The position numbers were made by a program, and so were the translations under genes. Shown in pieces: positions 34,364-43,605 of a DNA stretch of 64,000 nucleotides; position 1 is the stretch's first letter, and each line of letters starts with the position of its first letter. Under the pieces are notes generated by a model. It was given only the letters and a program-made list of their open reading frames with translations, made no database searches and was not told the origin of the DNA. Origin of the DNA: Nannocystis exedens (GTDB lineage Bacteria > Myxococcota_A > Polyangia > Nannocystales > Nannocystaceae); NCBI RefSeq assembly GCF_002343915.1, contig NZ_NETK01000001.1, forward strand, positions 10,688,001 through 10,752,000. The letters run 5' to 3'.

Positions 34364-35941
34364 ATGACGGGTGTCTCCACGGACCGGACGCGCCGCGCGG
34401 CGCTGTGGGTCGGCGCATCGGTTCTTTGCCTGTCCGCAGGGACAGCCGCGGCGCACCCGCTGGCGGCCGGTCCGCCGGAGCCGGAGCAGGAGCGCGAGGA
34501 CGACCACTGGCGCCCGCCCGAGCTCGAGTCGTGGGCGATCGAGCCGCCGCCGCCGCTGGCCGCCGATCCGGAGTACCCGCTGGCCGTGGCGTTCGACCCG
34601 GCCTGCTCGTGCAACTACTCGGTGAACGGCATCACCTCGTACCAGCACGTCGTCGTCCACACGATGCAGGGCAGCTACGGCGGCACCAAGTCGTGGTTCA
34701 AGAACCCGGACGCGCAGGTCTCGTGCCACTACATCATGCGCTCGGTCGACGGCGAGGTCACGCAGATGGTCCTCGACAAGGACAAGGCGTGGCACGTCGG
34801 CTCGTCGAACGCGACGTCGATCGGCATCGAACACGAGGGCTTCGTCGACGACCCGGCCAAGTGGTACACCTGGGAGACGTATGTCTCTTCGGCCAGGTTG
34901 GCGCGCTGGCTGACGACCCGCCACGACATCCCGGTCGACCGCGACCACATCCTCGGCCACGTCGAGCTGCCCAACCAGAGCCACACCGACCCGGGCGGCG
35001 GCTGGAACTGGGACATGTACATGGGGCTCGTGCACGACGTGGTGCCGCAGGGCCAGATCCAGGTCGCCGTGGTCGACCGCAGCAAGCTGTGCACCATCAC
35101 CGCGACGGCGAACACGTACCTGCAGCGCACGGCCGAGTCGATCGACCTGCTGACCGCGCCCGAGCTGTGTCCGATCGCCGCCGGGACGCAGGTGACGTAC
35201 CTGCACGCGTCGGCGCCGATCGGGACGCGGCGGCGGCTGTTGATGGAGGCCGGGCAGGGGCCGTGCGCGGGCGTCAACGGGCTCGACGCCGAGGCGTTCG
35301 TCGACCCGACCCACTTCACGGCCATGTGCGCGCCGGCGGCGATGGCGGCGGTGGGCGCGACGGTCAGCCTCGACGGCGGGCCGGGGCTGGCGGTCGACGC
35401 CAACGGCTTCGTGTCCCTGCCGCCGGTCGGCCCGGGGTCGCACGCGCTCGACGTGGCCGGGCCGGGGCTGTACGAGCCGGCGTCGGAGCTCGTCGACCTG
35501 GCGGTGTACCCGGGCGTGCGCGTGGCGATCGCCGTCGATCCGGTGCCGGTCGAGCCGCCCGATCCGACCGGCGGCGGAGAGACGGGCGGCGGCGAGACGG
35601 GCGGCGGCGGCGAGACGAGCGCGGGCGAGGCGGGCGGTGAGGCCGAGGCGGGCGGCGAGGTCGGGGAGACCGGGTTGCCCGATCCGACCGAGGCGCCGAC
35701 CTCCGGGCCGGGCAGCGGCGAGCCGACGACCGACGCTGGCGGCGGCGAGGCCGAGGCGGAGGCCGGCGGCGACGAGGCCGGCCCGCCGGTGCTCAGCGGG
35801 GCGGCGCTGCCCGACGGGTATGGGCAGGACGAGGAGGACGGCTGCGCGTGCCGCTCGGGCGCGAGCGGTGGCCCGAGCTGGTTCGCGGGGCTGGTGCTGC
35901 TCGGGCTCGGGCGTCGTCGGCGGCGCCGGCGACAGCAGTGA
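34364..35941 (+). CDS. N-acetylmuramoyl-L-alanine amidase (Amidase_2) with MYXO-CTERM tail
   Basis: A 525-residue exported enzyme. The leader AALWVGASVLCLSAGTAAAH contains a 14-bp-repeat pair (34428-34446, encoding CLSAGT). The amidase domain (about 85-235) has HVVVHTMQGSYGG (zinc His), SCHYIMRSVDGEVTQMV, AWHVGSSNATSIGIEHEGF and ILGHVELPNQSHTDPG (second His and third ligand). It cleaves the peptide from MurNAc in peptidoglycan. A beta-rich region, a Gly/Glu/Thr stalk (about 395-490), DGCACRSGASGG, a helix and an Arg run give a MYXO-CTERM tail, so it is likely displayed outside, for prey or own-wall lysis. Confidence 0.92.
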   Translation: MTGVSTDRTRRAALWVGASVLCLSAGTAAAHPLAAGPPEPEQEREDDHWRPPELESWAIEPPPPLAADPEYPLAVAFDPACSCNYSVNGITSYQHVVVHTMQGSYGGTKSWFKNPDAQVSCHYIMRSVDGEVTQMVLDKDKAWHVGSSNATSIGIEHEGFVDDPAKWYTWETYVSSARLARWLTTRHDIPVDRDHILGHVELPNQSHTDPGGGWNWDMYMGLVHDVVPQGQIQVAVVDRSKLCTITATANTYLQRTAESIDLLTAPELCPIAAGTQVTYLHASAPIGTRRRLLMEAGQGPCAGVNGLDAEAFVDPTHFTAMCAPAAMAAVGATVSLDGGPGLAVDANGFVSLPPVGPGSHALDVAGPGLYEPASELVDLAVYPGVRVAIAVDPVPVEPPDPTGGGETGGGETGGGGETSAGEAGGEAEAGGEVGETGLPDPTEAPTSGPGSGEPTTDAGGGEAEAEAGGDEAGPPVLSGAALPDGYGQDEEDGCACRSGASGGPSWFAGLVLLGLGRRRRRRRQQ

Positions 35942-36103
35942 GAAGCCGTTGACTCGGCTGCGCGAGGGCGGCCGCCGGGGACAGGCCTTGCGGTCCGAGC
36001 GCCGGATCCGGGCGCCGGCGAGCGGCAGACAGGCGTCGGAGGCTACCGCGAGTCCGCGCGTCGCGGCGGGCCGTCCACGACGAGGCGCCTCGGCAGGCGC
36101 ACA

Positions 36104-36187
36104 GGACATGTCGCGAAAAACATGTTTTTCGCGGCATGACGCGCGGGACATGGCCCTTCGGGCATGTCCCTACGCACCTGTCACTGG
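36104..36187. repeat. 14-bp-period repeat array, 6 units
   Basis: Cores at 36108, 36122, 36136, 36150, 36164 and 36178, all 14 bp apart: CATG five times, then CCTG. The last unit contains the stop codon of the dsbD-like gene (36181-36183). Units 1-3 also form a perfect GTCGCGAAAAACATGTTTTTCGC palindrome-like core. Confidence 0.92.
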
Positions 36188-37479
36188 ACCTGGGCGATCA
36201 GCGGGCCGAACTGGTCGGCGGGCGTGTACTTGTGGAGGTGGTGGGCCGGCTCGGGCATGGCGGCGCCGTCGCGGAGCTCGTCGAAGTGCTCGGTGAAGCG
36301 GACCTGCGACGGGAACACCAGCACGCTCGGCAGGGTCTCGCTGGCGAACGCGCGCTTGATGGTCTGCTTCTCCGGCGTCTCCTGGGTGACGTCGATCTTG
36401 ATCAGCTCGAAGCGGCTCTCGAGGACCGGCTCGATCTCTTCGTGGTGGAAGGTCAGCTTCTCCATCTCCAGGCAGGGGGCGCACCAGGTGGCGCCGAAGT
36501 CGATGACGACCGGGAGGTTGCGGTCCTGGGCGCGGGTGAGCGCCTCCTCGAGCTCGGCGATCGTGTGGACCTCCTTCCACGAGCCGGACGGGACGTAGAC
36601 GGTGTTGTTGATCACCACCTGGATCCCGAGCACCGTGGCGGTGACGGCCACGGCTTTGCGGGCCTTCTCGAGCGGCTCGCCGTAGAAGCTGAGGTGGATG
36701 GCGCCGGCGAACAGGCCGAGCAGGGTCAGCGCCAGGCCGAGCCACACGCCCCAGGCCGGGTCGGCGAGGAAGCGGCGCAGCTCGGGGCTGAGCGGGGCGA
36801 GGAACCACAGCGACATCACCAGCAGGGCGACGCCGAACACGCTCTTGACGTACTCCATCCACCGGCCGGGGCGGAACAGGCTGGCGCCCAGGGCCACGGC
36901 GAAGAACAGGGTGCCCATGCCGAGCGCATACGTGAACAGCAAGGAGGCGCCGTAAGCCAGGCTGTCGCCCTCGGCCGCGCCCTTGGCGATGACGGCGAGC
37001 AGCGACAGCAGCACGGGACCGGTACACGGGGCGGAGATGAAGCCGCTGACGAGGCCCATGAGGAAGGCGCCGACCGGGCCGGTGCCGCCGACGGCGTTGA
37101 GGCGGGTCTGCACCGAGGCCGGCAGCTGCAGCTCGAACGCGCCGAACATGCTGGCCGCGAGCGCCAGCAGGACCGCGACGATCGGCAGCACCACCACCGG
37201 CTCGCCGAGCCAGGCGCCGAACTGGCCGCCGCTGAGCGCCACGATCACGCCGAGCGTGGTGTAGAGCGTGGCCATGCCGAGCACATAGGCGCTGGCGAGG
37301 AACAGCGCGCGCCCGCGAGACACGCCCTTGGCCCCGAACACGGCGACGGTGATCGGGATCAGCGGATAGACGCAGGGCGTGAGGTCGACGAGGACGCCCT
37401 GGCCGAATGCCCAGGCGTAGGTGCTGAGGGTGGCAGCGTCGAACGCGTCGGTCGGAGACATGGTGACGACCTCAACCAT
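36181..37479 (-). CDS. Thiol:disulfide interchange protein DsbD-like
   Basis: A 432-residue membrane protein (an alternative ATG lies six codons in). Eight or nine helices form the electron-transfer channel, with redox Cys in DLTPCVYPLIPIT and GFISAPCTGPVLL. The C-terminal thioredoxin domain (about 300-432) has VIDFGATWCAPCLEMEKLTF. It carries reducing power from cytoplasmic thioredoxin to periplasmic proteins. The N-terminal nDsbD domain of E. coli DsbD is absent, as in many short versions. The glutaredoxin lipoprotein at 33265 could be a client (inference). Confidence 0.92.
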   Translation of the reverse strand: MVEVVTMSPTDAFDAATLSTYAWAFGQGVLVDLTPCVYPLIPITVAVFGAKGVSRGRALFLASAYVLGMATLYTTLGVIVALSGGQFGAWLGEPVVVLPIVAVLLALAASMFGAFELQLPASVQTRLNAVGGTGPVGAFLMGLVSGFISAPCTGPVLLSLLAVIAKGAAEGDSLAYGASLLFTYALGMGTLFFAVALGASLFRPGRWMEYVKSVFGVALLVMSLWFLAPLSPELRRFLADPAWGVWLGLALTLLGLFAGAIHLSFYGEPLEKARKAVAVTATVLGIQVVINNTVYVPSGSWKEVHTIAELEEALTRAQDRNLPVVIDFGATWCAPCLEMEKLTFHHEEIEPVLESRFELIKIDVTQETPEKQTIKRAFASETLPSVLVFPSQVRFTEHFDELRDGAAMPEPAHHLHKYTPADQFGPLIAQVQ

Positions 37480-37583
37480 ACGACGCCGCGTCGCCGCCTG
37501 CCCGCGCGGCGCGCTCGGGCGCGCGCCGCGGCGAGCGTGCGGTCACGCGCCAACCGTGGTTGACACACCGCGCCGAGCCTCAC

Positions 37584-39470
37584 CTAGCGGCCGCGCACGG
37601 GGCAGGGAAGCTCGCGGCCGGCGATCGCCTCGGCGTTGTTCAGCTCGTCCACGGTGGCCGGCGAGAGCGCCGCACAGCAGCCGTAGGCGCTGTGATCGCG
37701 GATCAGGCTGACGAGCAGGTCCTCCGGCAGGCCGTAGCAGCACGCGGGCACCACCGCCCGCGGGTCGTCCCGAGGCACGCAGGCGGGCATCGCCAGGCAG
37801 CTGCCGTCGTCGGGGTCGGTGCAGGCGACCCGCACGCTCGGGGTCGGGTCGGTGTAGTCGAGGACGACGTCGGTGCCGCGCAGCAGCGCCGTGCCGACCA
37901 GGCCGTCGAGCTGGAGCGCTTCGGGGCTGGTGTCGCGGCGGACGGCGGAGGCCAGGGGGTGATCCGCCGGGACGACGAGGGTCGGGATCCACAGGTTGGG
38001 ATCGACGCGGCTGTCGCTGGCGACGAAGGCCTGCCCGACCACCGCGGCGGTGGTGAAGCCGGCCGAGCCCGGCGTGAGGTCGTCGGAGGCCGAGCGGCAG
38101 TTGTTCGCGGCGCTGCGCGGGACCTTCTCGCGGGCGGCCATGTGGCACTGCGAGCGGAGGGCGCGGAGGCGCACCTCGAGCCGCTGGCAGGCCGTCGGGC
38201 CGGTGGTCTGCGTCAGGCCGGGGACCAGGGCGAGGCTGCGGACGCGCAGCTCGATCAGCGGGCGCTCGGCGGTGCCGGCGGGCGGCCACCCGGGGGCGCG
38301 CAGCAGGCCGGCCTGTCCCATGCGACAGGCGGGAGTGTCGCGCTCGGCGCCGCTCGAGAGGCCGCCGTCGCCGAAGCACGGCGGCAGCTCGAGGCTGCCG
38401 AACATGCGGAGCGCGCTGTCCTCGAACAGCACCAGGCCGGGCAAGCCGGTGGCGATCAGGACCGAGGCGTCGTGGCCGTGATCGATGTCGCCGGCCGCCG
38501 GGGCGACCGCCTGGAGGCCGCAGCCGGCGCGCAGGTCGGCCCGCTCGACGCCGGTCGGCGAGCGGAAGCTGTCGGGCTTACCTGGCCCCGAGGCCAGCTC
38601 GCAGCTGTTGTTGCCGGGCGTGTAGACCACGGCCGCCGGCGGCGCGCCGAGGCAGGCGTCGAGCACCATGCGCGTCGACTGCAAGGCGCTCTCGGGGTGG
38701 TTGCGGTCGAACACGCCGAAGCTGGCGAGGTCGCAGTCGTCGCCGTTCGGCTGCTGGCACACGTCGTCGATCAGCTTGCCGAGCAAGAGGCCCGGGAACT
38801 GCAGCGGGAGGGCGGCGCTGCCCTGATCGGCGAGGGCGCTCTCGACGCCCGGGAACTCGCGGTAGAAGGTGATCTGCGGGCCGTCGCTGCCGCGCGCGTC
38901 GGTGAAGCGGACGGCCATCTGCCGCAGGACGTTGCCGCCGAGCACGCCGCCGACGAACGGCGCGGCGCTGGCGTCGCCGACCTGCCAGCCCCACGAGACG
39001 TCGGCGGTGGCGCGCGGCAGCCGGACGTACGGGGTCGAATCGAAGCGGAAGCGGGCAAACGCCTGCCCGGCCGCGCCTTCGATCGGCGGGTCGGCCAGCG
39101 CGTCCTCGGCGGTGCGGACCTCGAAGCAGCCGCGCACCGCGACGGGCTCGCCCTCGCCGACGAGGGTGGTGATCGGGCTGCCGCTGTCGACCACGAGCGG
39201 CAGGCAGGCGTCGGGCGGACAGCTCTCCGGCGCGATCGTGCAGACCGAGCTGCAACCACCGGCCGCGGCCTCGCCCGGACAACCATCGGGGCGATAGACG
39301 AGACGCGGCAGCGGAGAGGCGTCGCCGCTGCCGAGCGCGAGCGGGCGACCGAACTCGCCGACGATGATGATCTCGTCCTGCGGGCAAGCGCTCAGCGCAA
39401 CCACGACGAGAGGCGCCGCCAGCGTCAGGCTGGGGCGCCTCGTTCGGGACGTGTCGGCGGCGCGGGCCAC
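37584..39470 (-). CDS. Lipoprotein with aspartic-protease-like motifs
   Basis: A 628-residue protein with a lipoprotein leader SLTLAAPLVVVALSAC. Residues about 90-105 read CLPLVVDSGSPITTLVGEG, the D-S-G flap-strand motif of retropepsin/pepsin-like proteases. Near the C-terminus, LDGLVGTALLRGTDVVLDYT matches the hydrophobic-hydrophobic-Gly segment (LDGLLG-x-x-x-L, V-x-LDY) that follows it in clan AA enzymes. Many Cys indicate extracellular disulfides (CCYGLPEDLL, GCCAAL). Whether it cleaves proteins or only has the fold is open. It contains a CTGTCC-N4-GACAGG pair at 38312-38329. Confidence 0.7.
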   Translation of the reverse strand: MARAADTSRTRRPSLTLAAPLVVVALSACPQDEIIIVGEFGRPLALGSGDASPLPRLVYRPDGCPGEAAAGGCSSVCTIAPESCPPDACLPLVVDSGSPITTLVGEGEPVAVRGCFEVRTAEDALADPPIEGAAGQAFARFRFDSTPYVRLPRATADVSWGWQVGDASAAPFVGGVLGGNVLRQMAVRFTDARGSDGPQITFYREFPGVESALADQGSAALPLQFPGLLLGKLIDDVCQQPNGDDCDLASFGVFDRNHPESALQSTRMVLDACLGAPPAAVVYTPGNNSCELASGPGKPDSFRSPTGVERADLRAGCGLQAVAPAAGDIDHGHDASVLIATGLPGLVLFEDSALRMFGSLELPPCFGDGGLSSGAERDTPACRMGQAGLLRAPGWPPAGTAERPLIELRVRSLALVPGLTQTTGPTACQRLEVRLRALRSQCHMAAREKVPRSAANNCRSASDDLTPGSAGFTTAAVVGQAFVASDSRVDPNLWIPTLVVPADHPLASAVRRDTSPEALQLDGLVGTALLRGTDVVLDYTDPTPSVRVACTDPDDGSCLAMPACVPRDDPRAVVPACCYGLPEDLLVSLIRDHSAYGCCAALSPATVDELNNAEAIAGRELPCPVRGR

Positions 39471-39539
39471 GACCTCCAGGCTAACACAGGCGAACCGGGG
39501 CGCTCGCGTCCCGGCACGGGGCGGGCGGCGCGTCGCGGC

Positions 39540-40166
39540 TCAGTTCTTCTTGGCCAGCTCGACCAGCTTGTTCTCGAGGCGCAAGATCAGCTCGTCGATG
39601 CCCTTGTCGCGGATGATCTTGTTGAACTCGAACTTGTAGTTCTTGGCCAGGCTGACGCCGTCGGTGACGATGTCTTCGACCTTCCAGGTGTCGCCCACGG
39701 CGTGCATGACGTAGACGACCTCGACGACCTCGGGCTTGCCGTCCCGCGTGAGGGCGATGTTGGTGATGACGCGGATGTCGCCGCCGACCTTGGCGTCCTC
39801 GCCGACGATCGTCAGCTCGTACTTCTTGTCGGTGCGGATCCGCTTGAGGTAGTTCTCACGGATCAGCTTGGTGAGCAGCGCCTCGAACTCGGCGCAGCGC
39901 GGGGCGCACTTGTTGGCGTAGCGCGCCGGGCCGCCGAGCGAGGCCTCGGCGAGGGCCTTGTAGTCGAGCAGCTGATCGACCTCCTTCGCCAGCGTCTCGG
40001 GGTCGGCCCGCTTCTTCACCAGCTCAAGGACCTTGCCGTGACGCTCCTTGAACACGGCGGAGGGCGATGCCGCAGCGTTCGCAGCCTCAGCGGCGGGCGC
40101 GTGCCCGAAGAAGACGAAGGTGGAAAGCACGAACCCGGCGATGAGACTGCGAGCGGAAATGGGCAT
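39540..40166 (-). CDS. mlaC: MlaC/Ttg2D family phospholipid-binding periplasmic protein
   Basis: A 208-residue protein. The start at 40166 gives the signal peptide MPISARSLIAGFVLSTFVFF up to AEA. The mature part has the MlaC pattern: QLLDYKALAEASLG, FEALLTKLIRENYLKRI, VITNIALTRDGKPEVVEVVY and DTWKVEDIVTDGVSLAKNYK. MlaC ferries phospholipid between outer and inner membranes. It follows the TolC gene by 56 bp on the same strand and is probably co-transcribed. MlaA, MlaD, MlaE and MlaF genes are not in the window. Confidence 0.9.
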   Translation of the reverse strand: MPISARSLIAGFVLSTFVFFGHAPAAEAANAAASPSAVFKERHGKVLELVKKRADPETLAKEVDQLLDYKALAEASLGGPARYANKCAPRCAEFEALLTKLIRENYLKRIRTDKKYELTIVGEDAKVGGDIRVITNIALTRDGKPEVVEVVYVMHAVGDTWKVEDIVTDGVSLAKNYKFEFNKIIRDKGIDELILRLENKLVELAKKN

Positions 40167-40222
40167 GTTCGGCCTCGAAGGTGGGCGCTCGGACGGCAGC
40201 CCTGGGTGCGACATTCAGCCCG

Positions 40223-41956
40223 TCACGGGCGAGTTTCAAGGGCTTGAGGGGACGGAAATGTTGTTCGGGGCGCAGAGGCCGCCGTTGGACTGGGGGACGC
40301 CCCCAGGGAGGTGCCGACCGCGCGCGACAGGGCCGCGAGGGCGACGTTGTGAGCGTGGATGGCCTCGAATTGCTTGAAGCGCCACTCGGCCCAGCGGGTG
40401 AGGGCCTTCTCGAGTTCGGCGAAGTTGCCGCCGCCGACGGTCTGCTTGACCTGCTGGTCGACGACCAACTGCTTGGCCTTCCGGGTCGCCTGCTCGGTCA
40501 GTTTGACCGAGCGATCGGCGTGCTGCAGGTCGCGGTAGGCCTTCTCGACCTCGAGCCCGAGCAGGTAGCGCGCGGCCTCCCGCTGGTGCTCTGCCTCACG
40601 CCGCTCGGCCCGCGCCTTCTTGAGCCCGAAGTAGCTGTTGTGGAAGTCGAGGTTCCAGTTCATCGCGAAGGCGAAGATGACGCGGTTGTAGTTGAACCGG
40701 TCGAAGTAATAGAGCGCCTTCATGTCGCGGTCGGCCTGGCTCATGTACGAGATCTGCACCGACACCGCGATGCCGAAGTCCGGCAAGAACTGCGAGCGCG
40801 CGAACTTTTCGCCGGCCTTGCGCAGCTCGACCAGGCCGGCCGCCATCTTCGCCTCGGGCCGCTGCTGCGCGCCGAGCTCGCGGTAGTGCGGCAGCTCGCG
40901 CAGGCCGCCCTCGATGGTGTCGGTGACGAGCGCCCGCTCGGCGATGTCGAAGCCGACCGGCGCGGCTTCACCGGCGATCGTCCACAAGGTGGCGAGCGCG
41001 ATTGCCTCGATCTTGCGGGCCTCGAGCGCGCGCTCCATCAGGGTGAGCTCGCCGAGCTCGACGCGCGGCAGATCGGCGGGATCGCGGTCGGGGTTCGACT
41101 CGTCGGGATCGGCGTCCTCGCTCTCGCCGAGGTCGACGAGGATCTGCCCCTTGGCCTCCTGCACGACCTTCCACGCCTCGTCGAGGATGGCGAGGCTCTC
41201 GCGCGCGAGCAGCAGCGCGGTGTGGGCCTGGTACACCCGCAGGACGGTCTCCTGGCGGGTCCGCTCCTTGTTGAGCCGGGCCAGAGCGACGCCCGCGGCC
41301 GCCATCTCCTTGCCGCTCTTGATCTTGCCGGAGGTGAACACCGGGATGATGAAGTCGGCGCCGAAGCGGACAGCGATGCCCGCTTCCTTGAGCTGGCGGA
41401 AGTAGCCGCCGATGGTGTCGACGTCGACGATGTTCGTCCCGTCCTGACCGGCCGGGCTGCAGTACTGGAAGTCGATCGCGTCGCCGTTGCCCGCGGTCTG
41501 CAGCTGGATGTCCTGGCAGCGGGTGTAGACGCCGGGCGCGAGCGCGGTGGTGGTCTTGATCACCGGCACCCACGAGAACTTGGCCCGCAGCAGCGTCGCC
41601 TCCATCTGCTCGATCTGCGCGTCGGCGGCCTTCACCAGCGGGTTCTGCAGGCCGTACTGGACGATCTGGTCGCGCGTCAGCTCGGGCACGCCGGGCGGGC
41701 GCGGGCCGTAGGCGTCGGTGCGCGCGGCGACCGGGAGGTTGAACGGCTGATCGGGCGAGGGCGGCGGCTGGCTCTTCGGACCTGTCGGTTTGGACGTGGT
41801 CGAAGAGACAGGCGCGGAGGCAGCGGGCGCCGGGGCGGCGGGCGCGGAGGCGGCGGGTGCGGGGGCGGGGGCGGCGGCGACGGGCGAGGCGACCGCCACC
41901 GCGAAGACGACGCTCCCGAGCGTGCGAACGAACCCTGCTGCCCTGGCCTGCGGCAC
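40223..41956 (-). CDS. TolC-family outer-membrane efflux protein
   Basis: A 577-residue protein with a signal peptide (VRTLGSVVFAVAVASPVAAA) and an Ala/Pro linker. Two repeats of long coiled helices (about 100-340 and 345-560) carry QIVQYGLQNPLVKAADAQIE, EAWKVVQEAKGQILVDLGE and EVEKAYRDLQHADRSVKLTE, typical of TolC trimer barrels. An acidic insert ESEDADPDESNPDRDPADLP sits between. It forms an outer-membrane channel for export. A four-unit 14-bp array (41766-41815) encodes part of the N-terminal linker (PVSSTTSKPTGPKS). Confidence 0.88.
   Translation of the reverse strand: MPQARAAGFVRTLGSVVFAVAVASPVAAAPAPAPAASAPAAPAPAASAPVSSTTSKPTGPKSQPPPSPDQPFNLPVAARTDAYGPRPPGVPELTRDQIVQYGLQNPLVKAADAQIEQMEATLLRAKFSWVPVIKTTTALAPGVYTRCQDIQLQTAGNGDAIDFQYCSPAGQDGTNIVDVDTIGGYFRQLKEAGIAVRFGADFIIPVFTSGKIKSGKEMAAAGVALARLNKERTRQETVLRVYQAHTALLLARESLAILDEAWKVVQEAKGQILVDLGESEDADPDESNPDRDPADLPRVELGELTLMERALEARKIEAIALATLWTIAGEAAPVGFDIAERALVTDTIEGGLRELPHYRELGAQQRPEAKMAAGLVELRKAGEKFARSQFLPDFGIAVSVQISYMSQADRDMKALYYFDRFNYNRVIFAFAMNWNLDFHNSYFGLKKARAERREAEHQREAARYLLGLEVEKAYRDLQHADRSVKLTEQATRKAKQLVVDQQVKQTVGGGNFAELEKALTRWAEWRFKQFEAIHAHNVALAALSRAVGTSLGASPSPTAASAPRTTFPSPQALETRP
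41766..41815. repeat. 14-bp-period array inside the TolC CDS, 4 units
   Basis: Cores at 41768, 41782, 41796 and 41810 (GCTG, CCTG, CGTG, CAGG), exactly 14 bp apart, in the codons of the disordered linker. Confidence 0.8.
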
Positions 41957-42066
41957 GGGGACTCTTTTAAAGGGGGGTCGCCGCGGCGATCAAGGGGCGC
42001 GGGCCGGACGCGGGGGTGCGTTCGCCGCGAGGTGCTCGCGCTTGCGCGGGGCCGGGGGGAATTGCC

Positions 42067-42987
42067 ATGGTTTCGCCCGTGACTCCGCTCCAAGCGTCCG
42101 CGGGCCCGCCGGGCCTGACATATGTCCGCCTCGCCGCGCTGCCGCACGGGCGTCGCATTTTGCTACGCCTGTCGGGCGCCGACGTGCGCCGCTTCCTCCA
42201 GGGGATCCTGTCGGCCGACGTCGAGGCCGCCAAGCCCGGCCACGCGCTGCCGGCCGCGATCTTGACGGTGAAGGGCAAGCTCGTCACCGAGGCGATCGTG
42301 CTGGCGTGCGCCGATGGGGCGCTGCACCTGGCGCTGCCGGCGGAGGCGGCCGACGAGGCGATCGCGCTGCTCGATCGCCACATCATCATGGACGACGTCG
42401 CGCTCGCGCGCGACGAAGGTGTCGAGTTCGCAATGGTGTGGCCGGAGCCGATCGCCGCGGCGGGCGTGGAGTGTCTGGCGACGCAGTACCCGGGCCCGGG
42501 CTGGCTGGTGTTCGGGGCGCCGGCGGCGGTGGCGGCGGCGCTGGCGAGCGCCACCGAGGTGTCGCCGGCGACGTGGGACGCGCGGCGGATCGAGGCGGCG
42601 GCGCCGGGGTGGGGCCGCGAGATCACGCCGGGCACGTTCCCGCCCGAGGTCGGGTTCGTGGCGGCCGTGAGCTACGCCAAGGGCTGCTTCATGGGACAGG
42701 AGCCGCTGGCGCGCATCCACGCGCGCGGGCAGGTCAACCGGGTGCTGGTGCGCGTGCACGCCGGGACATGTCCGGAAGGACCGGTCGAGCTGGCGGCGCC
42801 CGATCGCCCGCAGGCCGGGCACGCCGCGACCTGGGCGCCCGACCCGGACGGCGGCGCGAGCGGGCTGGCGATCGTGCACCGCAGCGCGGCGACGCCGGGG
42901 ACCGTGCTGAGCGCGGCGGGGATCGGGCCGGTCGAGGTCCGCTCGGGCCCGCTCGGCGACGATCCCGGGATCAAGGGGCGCCAGTGA
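42067..42987 (+). CDS. ygfZ: YgfZ/GcvT-domain folate-binding protein
   Basis: A 306-residue protein; ATG 42067 gives family-like length, upstream codons look non-coding. The family signature KGCFMGQEPLARIHARGQVN is at about 220-240. N-terminal segments RLSGADVRRFLQGILSADVE and LTVKGKLVTEAIVLA are typical of the aminomethyltransferase-like fold. YgfZ helps iron-sulfur cluster enzymes such as MiaB, using folate. An internal 14-bp repeat pair (42765-42785, GACATGTCC then GACCGG) encodes TCPEGP between domains. Confidence 0.9.
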   Translation: MVSPVTPLQASAGPPGLTYVRLAALPHGRRILLRLSGADVRRFLQGILSADVEAAKPGHALPAAILTVKGKLVTEAIVLACADGALHLALPAEAADEAIALLDRHIIMDDVALARDEGVEFAMVWPEPIAAAGVECLATQYPGPGWLVFGAPAAVAAALASATEVSPATWDARRIEAAAPGWGREITPGTFPPEVGFVAAVSYAKGCFMGQEPLARIHARGQVNRVLVRVHAGTCPEGPVELAAPDRPQAGHAATWAPDPDGGASGLAIVHRSAATPGTVLSAAGIGPVEVRSGPLGDDPGIKGRQ

Positions 42988-43090
42988 GGCGGCGCGAGGC
43001 GGCTGCCGTTCGGGACCTGTGAGGCGAGGCCCGGGCGGCGCGGCGGTCCCCGGGTGACGGCCGCTCGCACGTTCGCGCGCGAGGACCGAG

Positions 43091-43258
43091 CGCGGGCCGG
43101 GCGGGTCGCCGTTCCACATGGGCTTCAGAGCATGTCCTGAGGGGCATGCGGACGCGGAGCACGCGTTCGCGCGGGCGCGGGCCGGGTGGGTCGCCGTTCA
43201 CAGGGGCTTCAGAGCATGCCCTGAGGGGCATGCGGACGCAGGTCAAGCGTTCGCGCGC
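43091..43258. repeat. 85-bp tandem duplication carrying 14-bp CATG units
   Basis: CGCGGGCCGGGYGGGTCGCC begins at 43091 and again at 43176. Each copy holds a CATG/CAGG core, then AGCATGYCCTGAGG and GGCATGCGGACGC with 14-bp steps (43118, 43132, 43146; 43202, 43216, 43230). Part of a third copy flanks both ends (GTTCGCGCGCGAG). Duplication included array plus flank. Confidence 0.85.
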
Positions 43259-43287
43259 GAGCGCGGGTCGTGCGGCTCTCGCTCGTT

Positions 43288-43400
43288 CTACATGTCCTTC
43301 AAGCATGTTCGAGCTGCTCGCCGCCCCCAGGCTCGTGGCACCTTCAGGTCACCGCGAGCCGCAGTCCCTGATACAAGGGCACGTTTTGAGGGACATGAAG
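43288..43400. repeat. Further CATG pairs before the RHH gene
   Basis: ACATGTCCTTCAAGCATGTTC (cores 43292 and 43305, 13 bp) and GGCACGTTTTGAGGGACATG (43381 and 43395, 14 bp). Convergent junction 42988-43407, which has no gene. Confidence 0.7.
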
Positions 43401-43407
43401 GGGCGGT

Positions 43408-43599
43408 TCACTCGTCGTCCTCGCGGCTGCGGTAGGGGTCGGTCGGGCGCTCCTTGAGGCGGCCGGCGCTGCGCAGGGCCTCCTTGAGGACGAACTCGAT
43501 CTGCCCGTTGATGCTGCGCAGGTCGTCGGCCGCCCAGCGCTCGAGGGCGGCGTGGAGCTCCGGGTCGATCCGCAGCAAGAAGCGCTTCTTCTCGACCAT
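43408..43599 (-). CDS. Arc-like ribbon-helix-helix DNA-binding protein
   Basis: A 63-residue protein. KRFLLRIDPELHAALERWAA is the RHH strand plus first helix, and DLRSINGQIEFVLKEALRSA the second helix with the usual N-x-x-I-x-x-x-L. RHH proteins act as dimeric repressors. It is encoded 6 bp after the SPFH gene, in one operon. A palindrome upstream of that operon (44507) could be its site. Confidence 0.9.
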   Translation of the reverse strand: MVEKKRFLLRIDPELHAALERWAADDLRSINGQIEFVLKEALRSAGRLKERPTDPYRSREDDE

Positions 43600-43605
43600 G
43601 GGGGC

